A stretch of 64,000 nucleotides of DNA, taken from Streptomyces sp. FIT100 (GTDB lineage: Bacteria > Actinomycetota > Actinomycetes > Streptomycetales > Streptomycetaceae). This document shows positions 1 to 7,477 of the stretch, one piece after another. The stretch's first letter is position 1, and every line of letters begins with the position of its first letter. The translations under genes and the position numbers were made by a program. The notes under the pieces are model-generated. The model was not told the DNA's origin. It did no database searches and was given only the letters and a program-made list of their open reading frames with translations. Where the stretch lies: NCBI RefSeq assembly GCF_024584805.1, contig NZ_CP075715.1:5572526-5636525 (forward strand), written 5' to 3'.

Positions 1-1
1 C

Positions 2-349
2 ATCGCCTCGAAGGGCGCGGCCGGCGTCACCGGCGCGGGCCTTGCGACCCTCGCGGGCGGCCTCCAGTCCCACAAGCCCGCGCTCGTCGACGGCGTCGGC
101 CTGATCGTCGGCATCGACCGCTTCATGAGCGAGGCCCGCGCCCTGACCAACTTCGCGGGCAACGCCGTCGCCACGGTCCTCGTCGGCACCTGGACCAAGG
201 AGATCGACAAGGAGCGCGCCGCCGAAGTCCTCGCCGGGCGCATTCCGTTCGACGAGCGGACCCTCGTCGACGACCACGCCCCGGCGACGGACGGCGCCCC
301 CGCCTCCGTACCGGAGCAGCAGTCGGAGTCGGAGCCCGCGAAGGTCTAG
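2..349 (+). CDS. dctA: C4-dicarboxylate transport protein, C-terminal part
   Basis: Only the last 115 codons are inside the window; the reading frame is open from base 2. The visible stretch SKGAAGVTGAG, followed by GIDRFMSEARALTN and GNAVATV, matches the C-terminal transport core of the dicarboxylate/amino acid:cation symporter (DAACS) family, which imports succinate, fumarate and malate with protons or sodium. The tail after the last membrane segment is acidic and low in complexity. The gene is followed 30 bp later by a strong hairpin terminator, so it does not run into the next gene. Family assignment is secure; substrate is inferred from the family. Confidence 0.88.
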   Translation: MASKGAAGVTGAGLATLAGGLQSHKPALVDGVGLIVGIDRFMSEARALTNFAGNAVATVLVGTWTKEIDKERAAEVLAGRIPFDERTLVDDHAPATDGAPASVPEQQSESEPAKV

Positions 350-378
350 GAACGGGTCCAGGCCGTATGTGGCCCTGT

Positions 379-413
379 CGTGCGGGCCCCGGCGGATGGC
401 CGGGGCCCGCACG
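379..413 (+). terminator. Intrinsic terminator of dctA
   Basis: A perfect 15-bp stem (379-393 pairs with 399-413, core GTGCGGGCCCCGGC) closes a 5-nt loop 30 bp after the dctA stop. No T-run follows, which is usual for Streptomyces. Confidence 0.8.
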
Positions 414-523
414 CACGCGTCGCGCACGACCCCGACCGGCCGCCTCCGGATGGCCGACCGGTCGCCGGTGCCCAAGGGTGAAAGCGTCAGCCGTTGACCG
501 GGTACCGGGATCGGGAGAGGCAC

Positions 524-844
524 ATGCCGAAATACCTCGTCCAGGCCAGCTACACCGCCGAGGGCACCAAGGGCCTGCTCGCCGAGGGCGGCACGGGCCG
601 CCGACAGGCCGTGGAGCGGGTCCTCGGGTCGTGCGGCGGCACCCTCGAATGGATGTACTTCGCCTTCGGCGACGATGATCTGTACTGCGTCGTGGACATG
701 CCCGACGATGTCTCCATGATCGCCACCGCCATGGTGGTCCGCGCCACCGGAGCCGTACGGTCCAAGGCCGTCCCCCTGATCAGCCCCGAGGACATCGACG
801 CGGCCGCCAGGAAGTCCGTCGACTTCCGGGCTCCGGGTGAGTGA
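524..844 (+). CDS. GYD domain-containing protein
   Basis: A 106-residue protein whose first residues MPKYLVQASYT, then GYD-like sequence AEGTKGLLAEGGTGRR and FGDDDLYCVVDMPD, match the GYD family of small ferredoxin-like-fold proteins. Their biochemical role is not established. I place the start at the ATG preceded by GGGAGAGG at 5-nt spacing rather than at an upstream GTG in the same frame. It stands alone between the dctA terminator and a convergent gene, so context gives no functional clue. It has no signal peptide or membrane segment and is likely cytoplasmic. Confidence 0.75.
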   Translation: MPKYLVQASYTAEGTKGLLAEGGTGRRQAVERVLGSCGGTLEWMYFAFGDDDLYCVVDMPDDVSMIATAMVVRATGAVRSKAVPLISPEDIDAAARKSVDFRAPGE

Positions 845-1020
845 TCGGCCGGCGTCGCGCCGGGGCCGTGCCGGCGGGCCGTCCGTCCCTCGGCGCGAAG
901 GCTCTGACGGCGTCCGCGCCGGTCGCCCGGGCGCACAGGTAGACAGGCGGCCCACTCGGCGGCGCCCGGGCACGCGGACTCCCGCAGCGCTACGCGGATT
1001 CCCGGGTGATCCGGGTGATC

Positions 1021-1060
1021 CGGGTGTGCGGCCGGGGTCGTGGCCCCGGCCGCACACCCG
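1021..1060 (-). terminator. Terminator downstream of the GH16-DUF1996 operon
   Basis: A perfect 17-bp stem (1021-1037 with 1044-1060, arm CGGGTGTGCGGCCGGGG) and a 6-nt loop begins 20 bp past the DUF1996 stop. The symmetric hairpin may also stop transcription arriving from the GYD gene. Confidence 0.82.
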
Positions 1061-1079
1061 TGTCGGTACGCCGTACGGT

Positions 1080-2048
1080 CTACTGCTCGATCGGACGGCC
1101 GTCCGTCCCGCAGATGTAGCCCGCGACGATGCAGTCGCGCACCCGGCGCTCCAGCTCCGCCTGGTCCCAGGCGTTGAAGAAGTCGCCGTGGAAGGTGTAT
1201 CCGGGCGCGTCGGTGACGTTCACCCCGTCCCAGGTGCCGGCCAGGGTGAGACCGCCGCCCGTGACCGGCCAGGTGATCAGCAGTTCCAGGCGGGGGACGA
1301 CCACGGGGTGACTGGCCGGGCAGGTCTGCCCGGCCGCGTAGGCCATGTGGTCGCGGTGGTTGGCGCTGTCCAGGTTCTTCCCGTCCCAGCAGGTGGGGAA
1401 GTCCAGGTAGTTCTCCAGCTTGGTGCCGGGCGGGCAGTTCATGAAGTCCCGGCTCGACTCGGTCCTGCCGACGCACGACCAGCGTGCGGCCGGGTTCTGG
1501 TCGGGGGACGTCGCCAGGGCGTTGCCGACGACGTACCGCAGTCCGCGGGGGTGGGCGACGGCCCGTGTGTGGTCGGTGATGCCCTGGTAGTAGACGGTGA
1601 CCCGCTCGGGGGCCACGGGGACTCCGTTCTGGTAGAGGGTGGGCGTCCAGTAGGAGGAGAGGTCCGTCTGCGGGGTGCAGTTGGTGGTGCCCGCGCTCAG
1701 CGACTCCAGCGTCGACGAGGCGTTCGCCGTCCTGTTGCCGTAGAACTCGTGGATGTGCGAGCGGCCCGCCTGGCCGGGGAAGACGATCGGGTCGTCGCCC
1801 CGGCGGTGGCTGGAGAAGCAGTCCGCGCGGAACTCGCTGCCGCGCAGCGGGGCCGCGGCCTGGGCGACGATCGCCGCCTGCTGGGCCTCACTGTACGTGT
1901 ACGCGTGCGCCGTGTGATCCGTGTGATCCGCGTGCCGGGAGTGGCGGGCGTGTCCCGTGCCGCCGTCGCGGTCCGTCGCGTACCCGGCCGTGGCCAGGAG
2001 CAGCGTGGCGGCCACCCCGGCCAGTACCCGTCGTAACAGTGGACTCAT
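1080..2048 (-). CDS. Secreted DUF1996 domain protein
   Basis: A 322-residue protein with an N-terminal signal sequence (RRVLAGVAATLLLATAGYA). The mature part carries the DUF1996 hallmark: FRADCFSSHRRGDDPIVFPG followed by SHIHEFYGN, with conserved histidines and several cysteine pairs suited to an extracytoplasmic protein. DUF1996 proteins occur in actinobacteria and in fungi; no activity is firmly assigned. It starts at an ATG with GGAG 6-7 nt upstream and lies 19 bp after the GH16 glucanase stop, so the two are almost certainly one transcript under the LacI-type palindrome upstream. That pairing suggests a role in binding or processing beta-glucan or fungal wall material, which is inference. 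Confidence 0.8.
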   Translation of the reverse strand: MSPLLRRVLAGVAATLLLATAGYATDRDGGTGHARHSRHADHTDHTAHAYTYSEAQQAAIVAQAAAPLRGSEFRADCFSSHRRGDDPIVFPGQAGRSHIHEFYGNRTANASSTLESLSAGTTNCTPQTDLSSYWTPTLYQNGVPVAPERVTVYYQGITDHTRAVAHPRGLRYVVGNALATSPDQNPAARWSCVGRTESSRDFMNCPPGTKLENYLDFPTCWDGKNLDSANHRDHMAYAAGQTCPASHPVVVPRLELLITWPVTGGGLTLAGTWDGVNVTDAPGYTFHGDFFNAWDQAELERRVRDCIVAGYICGTDGRPIEQ

Positions 2049-2067
2049 CGTGGGCTCCGGATCCCCG

Positions 2068-3534
2068 TCACCCGAAGGGGATCCGGACGACGGACTGGTT
2101 CCCGGTGCCGAGCGTGCTGCTGCCGTTGCCGATCGCGTTCCACACCTCGACCCGCACCCTGCCGTTGGTCAGGTTCCCGTGGGTCCCGGTGGCCGACTGG
2201 AGGCCGCGCGCCTGCGTGTAGTGCTCGTACCCGGCCACGGGATCCGTGGCGAAGTAGTGGTACGTCTCCGTGCGCTCCCAGCTGCCGTCGCCCGTGCGGT
2301 CGTAACTCACCCGCACCTGCTGGCCGTTGGCGACGGTCGTCCCCGCGTCCACGAGGAGGTCGAACCGGGTCGAGCCGCCGTCGTACGTCCGCGTGATCGG
2401 CCCCGAGGTGAACACCTGCGGGTTGTGCGGGGTGCCGTCGTGATTGGCGCCGCCGGCCGAGGCGAGCGTGACCGTGGTGGCCGACGCGGTCGCGTCACCT
2501 GCGCCGCCGCCCGTGCGCAGATACAGCTGGGAGGAGCCGGACGGCGGCGGGTCGGTCGGGTCCGGTGGGTTGGTCGTCCCGCCGCTCGTCCAGACCGCGA
2601 CGTAGTCGACGAGCATCGGGCGGCCCGGGACGGTCGCGGCGGTCGGGGTCGGCCCGCCCAGCGCGTCCGGGAAGGCGCCGCCGATCGCGACGTTGAGCAG
2701 GAGGAAGTAGCCGGCGTGGTCGGTCATGTCGGCCCAGGTGCCGGCGCCCACCTGGTTCTGGTTCACGCTGTGGAAGAGCTGGTCGTCCACGTACCAGCGC
2801 AGTTCGTTGGGGGAGGCGGACCGGTCCCACTCGAAGCGGTAGGTGTGGAAGGCCGACTGGCAGCTCGCGCCGGGGCAGACGCGGCTGGCGCCGAGGCCGG
2901 TCGTCTCGTTGCACGGCCCGCCGGGGTTCACCCCGCAGTGGAGCACGCCCCAGACGGAGTTGATGCCGTTGACGTTCTCCATGATGTCGAACTCGCCGAT
3001 GGCGGGCCAGTTCCAGTAGTTGCCCCGGTAGGGCGCGCCGAGCGCCCAGAACGCGGGCCAGTAGCCGAGTGCCGCGTCACCGGTCACATTCGGCATCTGG
3101 ATCCGGCCCTCGATGCGCAGGGTGCCGCCGGCCGGTGCCTTGAAGTCGGCCCGGCGGGTCTCGATCCGGGCGGAGGTCCAGTTGCCCGCGCCGTCCCGGA
3201 GCGGGGTGATACGGAGATTGCCGTTGCCGTCGAGGCTGAGGTTGTCCGGGCTCGACGTGTAGTTCTGGATCTCGCCGGTGCCCCAGTTGCCGGGGCCGCC
3301 GGGATAGCCGTGGCCGGTGTCGATCTGCCAGTCGGCGGCCGACGGAAGGGAACGGTCGGGACCGGTGAAGTCGTCGCTCCACTGGAGGCTCCAGCCGGGT
3401 GGCGGCGGCGGTACGGCGCCGCGCGCCGTGCCGGCGCCGCCCACGGCGAGGAGCCCGGTGAGGGCGACCGCCATGGCGAGGACGGCGGTGAGGACGGGGG
3501 CGGGGGAGAGTCTGCGGATGCGGCTCGTGCTCAA
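2068..3534 (-). CDS. Secreted GH16 endo-beta-1,3-glucanase with C-terminal CBM
   Basis: A 488-residue secreted enzyme. Residues 1-40 form a signal peptide ending near ARGA. A GH16 beta-jelly-roll catalytic domain follows, with the signature GEFDIMEN near residues 179-186 (nucleophile and acid/base glutamates). From about residue 333 a second module begins LYLRTGGGAGDATAS and contains VRVSYDRTGDGSWERTE; it resembles a beta-1,3-glucan-binding module of the CBM56 kind. A proline/threonine-rich linker separates the two. The start is a TTG with GGAGG 6 nt upstream. A perfect 14-bp palindrome lies about 40 bp before the start. Laminarin-type activity is inferred from family and module; lichenan cannot be excluded. 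Confidence 0.85.
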   Translation of the reverse strand: MSTSRIRRLSPAPVLTAVLAMAVALTGLLAVGGAGTARGAVPPPPPGWSLQWSDDFTGPDRSLPSAADWQIDTGHGYPGGPGNWGTGEIQNYTSSPDNLSLDGNGNLRITPLRDGAGNWTSARIETRRADFKAPAGGTLRIEGRIQMPNVTGDAALGYWPAFWALGAPYRGNYWNWPAIGEFDIMENVNGINSVWGVLHCGVNPGGPCNETTGLGASRVCPGASCQSAFHTYRFEWDRSASPNELRWYVDDQLFHSVNQNQVGAGTWADMTDHAGYFLLLNVAIGGAFPDALGGPTPTAATVPGRPMLVDYVAVWTSGGTTNPPDPTDPPPSGSSQLYLRTGGGAGDATASATTVTLASAGGANHDGTPHNPQVFTSGPITRTYDGGSTRFDLLVDAGTTVANGQQVRVSYDRTGDGSWERTETYHYFATDPVAGYEHYTQARGLQSATGTHGNLTNGRVRVEVWNAIGNGSSTLGTGNQSVVRIPFG

Positions 3535-3570
3535 GGAACACCTCCGGAGGGGGGTGGTGCCGGAGTGGAT

Positions 3571-3584
3571 TGAGAGCGCTCTCA
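3571..3584 (-). promoter_or_regulatory. LacI-family operator-like palindrome (TGAGAGCGCTCTCA)
   Basis: A perfect 14-bp palindrome sits 37-50 bp upstream of the TTG start of the glucanase. It has the form of CebR/LacI-type operators of Streptomyces (TGGGAGCGCTCCCA), with the outer G/C replaced by A/T. Probable repressor site induced by glucan oligosaccharides; no LacI-type gene is present in the window. Confidence 0.65.
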
Positions 3585-3780
3585 GTGAGTTTTTGTAGAT
3601 GGAGACAGGACAGCCGTCAATGGCTTCGGTCGCTTAACTTCCCGAAGACACAAGGATGTTGACGCTCCGGAGCGTGTGAGCCGAAGGCTCCGGCGGGCGG
3701 TCCGCTCCCGGGCCCCGACGGCCTCCGCGGCCGTGCTGGCCTCGTCGGTCGCCCTGACCTCGATGGTTGCCTCCAGGTGA

Positions 3781-3803
3781 GTACCTGACCTTTTTGTCGG
3801 TAC
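3781..3803 (+). promoter_or_regulatory. Imperfect dyad upstream of the imine-reductase-like gene
   Basis: GTACCTGAC, a CTTTTT centre and GTCGGTAC form an imperfect inverted repeat 29 bp before the ATG at 3832. The shape recalls operators of HxlR-type regulators, but no such regulator is adjacent. Weak evidence. Confidence 0.35.
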
Positions 3804-3831
3804 TTGTGAGGCTGTGGAGCGACGGAGAAGC

Positions 3832-4792
3832 ATGATCCTCATGCGTACCGAGAACTCCACCACGGCCACCTCGGCTTCCACCTCCACCTCCACCTCCACG
3901 CCCACGCCCACCCCCGCTGCGGCTGCCGCTGTCGCCGTCTCCGTCATCGGCCTCGGCGCGATGGGCCGGGCCCTCGCCGGCGCCTTCCTGGCCGCAGGCC
4001 ACCCCACCACCGTCTGGAACCGCCCCCCGGGCAAGGGCGACGACCTCGTCGCGCGTGGCGCCGTACACGCCGCGACCGCCGAAGAGGGCGTACGCGCAAG
4101 CGAGTTGACCGTCATCTGCGTGGTCGACCACGAAGCGGTCCGGGGGGGTCCTCACCCCGCTCGCCGACGCCCTGCGCGGACGCGTCCTGGTCAACCTCAC
4201 CTCCGACACCCCCGAGCGCGCACGGGAGACCGCGGCCTGGGCGGCCGAACGGTCCCTCACGTATCTCGACGGCTCGGTCATGGTGCCGACACCGCTGATC
4301 GGCACACCGGAGGCGCTCTTCTTCCACTCCGGCTCCCAGGAGGGCTTCGAGCGGTACGAGCCCACGCTCAAGGCCCTCGGCGGCCGGCACGTCTTCGTCG
4401 GCACCGACCCCGGTCTGGCCGCGGTCTACGACCTCTCCGTGCTCGACTTCTTCTACGGCGGCATCGCGGGGCTCGTCCACGGCTACGCCCTCGCCACGGC
4501 CGAGGGAGTCAAGGCCGCCGACATCGCCCCGTACCTGCGCGACCTCGTGCAGATCCTGCCGCCGATCGCCGACTCCACGGCGGCCGGCATCGACGCCGGC
4601 AGCTACCCGGGCGGCGAGGCGAACCTGGCCATGATGGCCGCGGGTGTCGACCACGTCCTCCGGGCGGCCCGCCGCCGCGGCCTCGACGTCTCCCAGCTGG
4701 AGGCCGTCAAGGCCATGGCGGACCGGGCCGTCGCGAAGGGGCACGGGGCCGACGCCTGGGCGAGCACGGTGGAGGCGGTGCGGGGCGCGTAG
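3832..4792 (+). pseudogene. Imine reductase-like NAD(P)-dependent oxidoreductase, frameshifted
   Basis: Two reading frames join into one protein of the beta-hydroxyacid dehydrogenase/imine reductase family. The first frame gives the Rossmann motif SVIGLGAMGRALAGAF and continues to DHEAV. The second gives YLDGSVMVPTPLIGTPEALF, FFYGGIAGLVHGYALATAEG and the C-terminal helices. The break is at a run of seven G (4142-4148). With six G the text reads RGVLTPLADALRGRVLVNLT, including the NLT(S)xTP motif typical of imine reductases. So the gene is either truly disrupted, slips during expression, or carries a sequencing error in the homopolymer. The start is the ATG with GGAG 4 nt upstream; the N-terminus has a Ser/Thr/Pro repeat stretch before the Rossmann fold. 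Confidence 0.75.
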
Positions 4793-4929
4793 GTCGGGGC
4801 CGGATCAGGCCGCAATTCATACGCATATGTCACGCTGCTGGTGAATTGAGCGATTGCCTGTGATTTACGGGGAATGGTGGTGTGCTCGGTAAAATGGACA
4901 TCGCAGTGTGATCCGGAAGGTGGCACACC

Positions 4930-5655
4930 ATGAAGACACCCCCGATCGTCGCGCCAGGAGAGTGGGAGGAGGCGCGACAGCAGCTCCTCGTGAAGGAGAA
5001 GGAGCTGACCCGCGCCCGCGACGCGCTGGCGGCACAGCGCCGGCGGATGCCGTGGCTGGCGGTCGAGAAGACATACGAGTTCGAGGGCCCCGCGGGCAGG
5101 GTGAGCCTGCTCGACCTGTTCGAGGGCCGGCGTCAGCTGATCGTCTACCGGGCCTTCTTCGAACCCGGCGTGTTCGGCTGGCCCGACCACGCCTGCCGCG
5201 GCTGCTCCATGGTGGCCGATCACGTCGGCCACCTCGCCCATCTGAACGCCCGGGACACCACTCTCGCCTTCGCCTCGCGCGCGCCGCAGCCCGAGATCGG
5301 GCGGGTGAAGGCCCGTATGGGCTGGACGATGCCCTGGTACACCATCGACGGCGATTTCGACGTCGACTTCGGTGTGGACGAGTGGCACGGCACCAACGCG
5401 TTCATCCGTGACGGCGACAGCGTGTTCCGCACGTACTTCATCAACTCCCGCGGCGACGAGGCGCTGGGCAGCACATGGAGCTACCTCGACATGAGCGCGC
5501 TCGGGCGCCAGGAGGCATGGGAGGACTCACCCGAGGGCTACCCGCAGACCCCGCCCTACGAGTGGTGGAACTGGCACGACGAGTACGGCGACGCCGAGCC
5601 GGCGCCGGAGTGGGTGGAGCAGACCCGGCGCGGCACCCGCGCCGATCAGACGTGA
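4930..5655 (+). CDS. DUF899 family thioredoxin-like protein
   Basis: A 241-residue cytoplasmic protein. The N-terminal part EWEEARQQLLVKEKELTRAR and the later PWLAVEKTYEFEGPAG, LLDLFEGRRQLIVYR and CRGCSMVADHVGHLAHLNAR are the hallmarks of the DUF899 family, whose fold is thioredoxin-like. A CxxC-like CRGC is present, so a redox role is possible, but no reaction is established. The C-terminus is aromatic (YEWWNWHDEYG), also typical of the family. AAGG lies 9 nt before the ATG. It stands alone; downstream is an 18-bp tandem repeat and a convergent methyltransferase. Confidence 0.8.
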   Translation: MKTPPIVAPGEWEEARQQLLVKEKELTRARDALAAQRRRMPWLAVEKTYEFEGPAGRVSLLDLFEGRRQLIVYRAFFEPGVFGWPDHACRGCSMVADHVGHLAHLNARDTTLAFASRAPQPEIGRVKARMGWTMPWYTIDGDFDVDFGVDEWHGTNAFIRDGDSVFRTYFINSRGDEALGSTWSYLDMSALGRQEAWEDSPEGYPQTPPYEWWNWHDEYGDAEPAPEWVEQTRRGTRADQT

Positions 5656-5724
5656 CAGCGCCGACCTGACCGGCAGCGGCGACCTGACCGGCAGCGGCGA
5701 CCGGACCGGCAGCGGCGATCCGGG
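5656..5724. repeat. 18-bp tandem repeat (about 3.8 copies)
   Basis: The unit CAGCGGCGACCTGACCGG starts 1 bp after the DUF899 stop codon and runs for nearly four copies with few mismatches. It is non-coding. Confidence 0.8.
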
Positions 5725-5773
5725 CCGAACGCCGGCAAGGCCCGCGCCCGCTCTGTTCGCCGGGCCGGCGGCG

Positions 5774-6454
5774 TCAGCGCCCGCCGACCGCGCTGGTCAC
5801 GACGGGCTTGTGGGCGAGGAAGAACGCCTGCCGGCCCTGGCGGGGCCGCTCGTGCTCGTCGGGTTCGCGGATCAGACGGGCGTCCACGGTGAGTCCGGCC
5901 GCGGCGAGCGACTCGGCGGTCTTGCCGGGGGACGTCCAGTAGACGTCGAGCGACAGGTCGTGGCCGTACGCCCTGTCCAGGTGGCGGCGCTCGTCGCCGG
6001 CCTTGAAGGCCAGCAGGAGGCGGCCGCCGGGGGCAAGCACCCGGTGGAACTCGGCGAACACCGCCGGCAGCATCTGCGGTGGCGTGTGGACGGTCGAGTA
6101 CCAGGCGACGATGCCGCCGAGCGTCCCGTCCTCCACGTCGAGGGCGGTCATCGACCCTTCCTCGAACCGCAGTTCCGGGTGGCTGCGCCGGGCGACCGCG
6201 ACCATCTCCGGCGACAGGTCGATGCCGAAGGCGTCCACCCCGAGGGAGCGCAGATGGGCTGTGATCCGGCCCGGCCCGCAGCCGAGGTCGGCGACCGGCC
6301 CGACGTCCGGCCCCTGCACGAGCTCGGCGAACGCGGCGAGCATGGCCCGGTCCAGCGGTTTGGTGGCCAGTTCGCCGCGCAGGAGTTCGGCGTAGGCCAC
6401 GGCGACGCTGTCGTACGCCTCCCGGACGGCGGTCAGGTAGGACGGCTGATTCAT
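5774..6454 (-). CDS. Class I SAM-dependent methyltransferase
   Basis: A 226-residue protein with the Rossmann-type methyltransferase motifs in order: VADLGCGPGRITAHL (motif I, SAM binding), FGIDLSPEMVAVAR (motif II), GGIVAWYSTVHTP (motif IV) and FHRVLAPGGRLLLAF (post-motif). Substrate is unknown. I start at MNQPSYLTAVR; a longer in-frame extension would run through the divergent MerR promoter region and is rejected. It lies divergent to the merR-like gene with 94 bp between starts, which may put both under the MerR operator. Confidence 0.8.
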   Translation of the reverse strand: MNQPSYLTAVREAYDSVAVAYAELLRGELATKPLDRAMLAAFAELVQGPDVGPVADLGCGPGRITAHLRSLGVDAFGIDLSPEMVAVARRSHPELRFEEGSMTALDVEDGTLGGIVAWYSTVHTPPQMLPAVFAEFHRVLAPGGRLLLAFKAGDERRHLDRAYGHDLSLDVYWTSPGKTAESLAAAGLTVDARLIREPDEHERPRQGRQAFFLAHKPVVTSAVGGR

Positions 6455-6514
6455 GCCGGCGAACCTAGTCCAGGGGTCTGGCAGCCCCGTCCCTCCCGCC
6501 GGTACCGGGCTTTC

Positions 6515-6532
6515 CTTGACGCCGACGTCAAG
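6515..6532 (+). promoter_or_regulatory. MerR-type operator
   Basis: CTTGACGCCGACGTCAAG is an inverted repeat with 7-bp arms and a 4-bp centre, ending 16 bp before the ATG of the merR-like gene. MerR regulators bind such dyads between -35 and -10 of promoters with long spacers; TTGACG inside the left arm could serve as the -35 box. Autoregulation of the merR-thioredoxin pair is inferred. Confidence 0.72.
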
Positions 6533-6548
6533 GCTTACGGTCGTGGGC

Positions 6549-6941
6549 ATGCGCATCGGCGAGCTGGCGGAGCGGGCCGGGACGACGACCCGGACGCTGA
6601 GGTACTACGAGTCCCGGGGGCTGCTGCCCGCGCGGCGGTCGGGGAACGGCTACCGCGAGTACGACGAGGGCGATCTGCGGCTGGTCCGGCAGATCAGGAC
6701 CCTCCAGGACTTCGGGTTCGACCTGGAGGAGACCCGGCCCTTCGTGGAGTGCCTGCGGGCCGGGCACCCGGCAGGCGATGCCTGCCCCGCCTCGCTCGCC
6801 GTCTACCGGCGCAAACTCGCCGAGCTCGACGCGCTCATCGACCAGCTCCGGTCGGTGCGCGCGGAGGTCGGTGCCCAGCTTCTCCGGGCCGAGTCGCAGA
6901 CGGCGACCGGTCCTGACCCGCAGTGCGAATTCGGAGGGTGA
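6549..6941 (+). CDS. MerR family transcriptional regulator
   Basis: A 130-residue regulator. Residues 1-70 carry the winged HTH: MRIGELAERAGTTTRTLRYY then ESRGLLPARRSGNGYREYDE. A C-terminal helix follows (residues 80-115) for dimerisation. Cysteines lie at about 68, 79 and 126, so thiol or metal sensing is possible but unproven. The start ATG fits the MerR N-terminus; an upstream in-frame extension crosses the operator and is rejected. A thioredoxin gene begins 3 bp after the stop, so the two are co-transcribed and the regulator probably controls thiol metabolism. Confidence 0.88.
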   Translation: MRIGELAERAGTTTRTLRYYESRGLLPARRSGNGYREYDEGDLRLVRQIRTLQDFGFDLEETRPFVECLRAGHPAGDACPASLAVYRRKLAELDALIDQLRSVRAEVGAQLLRAESQTATGPDPQCEFGG

Positions 6942-6944
6942 CGG

Positions 6945-7277
6945 ATGATCAGGGCAGAAGGCGTCGCGACGGTGACCGACGCGGACTTCGACGCGGAAGT
7001 GCTGGGCGCGCGGCTCCCGGTGCTGGTGGAGTTCACGGCCGATTGGTGCGGCCCGTGCCACCAGCTGGCGCCGGTGCTGAGCGCCGTCGCCGCCGAGGAG
7101 CGGGACCGGATGAGGGTCGTCCAGCTGGACGTGGACACGAATCCGGAGGTCGCCATCAGGTACGGCGTGCTGTCGATGCCCACGCTGATGGTGTTCCGGG
7201 ACGGTGAGCCCGTGAAGTCGATGGTGGGGGCGCGGCCGAAGCGGAGGCTGCTGACGGAGCTGGAGGACGTTCTGTAA
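6945..7277 (+). CDS. Thioredoxin
   Basis: A 110-residue thioredoxin with active site WCGPC (Cys35 and Cys38) in the context LVEFTADWCGPCHQLAPVL, followed by the cis-proline segment VLSMPTLMVFRDGE. It reduces protein disulfides using thioredoxin reductase, in the cytoplasm. The gene starts 3 bp after the MerR-family gene, which suggests co-expression in response to the signal read by that regulator. Full length for the family with no extra domain. A long hairpin and a T-rich hairpin follow. Confidence 0.92.
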   Translation: MIRAEGVATVTDADFDAEVLGARLPVLVEFTADWCGPCHQLAPVLSAVAAEERDRMRVVQLDVDTNPEVAIRYGVLSMPTLMVFRDGEPVKSMVGARPKRRLLTELEDVL

Positions 7278-7305
7278 CACCCAACACCCCACGCCAGCGC
7301 GGTCC

Positions 7306-7342
7306 CCGACGCCCACACCCGTGCGCGCGGCGTGGGCGTCGG
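7306..7342 (+). terminator. Terminator hairpin after thioredoxin
   Basis: CCGACGCCCAC (7306-7316) pairs perfectly with GTGGGCGTCGG (7332-7342), 29 bp after the thioredoxin stop. A second hairpin ACCCCGG/CCGGGGT with A-rich left and T-rich right flanks follows at about 7349-7391, so termination is probably doubled. Confidence 0.75.
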
Positions 7343-7370
7343 GCGTGGAAAGAAAGAACCCCGGTCCGAA

Positions 7371-7437
7371 TTGACGGCCGGGGTATTTCTTCGCGTATAT
7401 TTAATAGTTCCGTGTGGATACGTGCGAATTCACACGG
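7371..7437 (+). promoter_or_regulatory. Candidate promoter and leader dyad of the helR-like gene
   Basis: TTGACG (7371-7376) and TATATT (7396-7401) could be -35 and -10 boxes with a long 19-bp spacer. Just downstream, CCGTGTG (7410-7416) and CACACGG (7431-7437) form a 7-bp inverted repeat over a 14-bp centre. The area is unusually AT-rich for this genome. I did not recognise a rifamycin-associated element. Promoter assignment is tentative. Confidence 0.4.
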
Positions 7438-7477
7438 AGAAGTTCAATAAACGTACCGTACCGCGTCAGGAGCTGAA

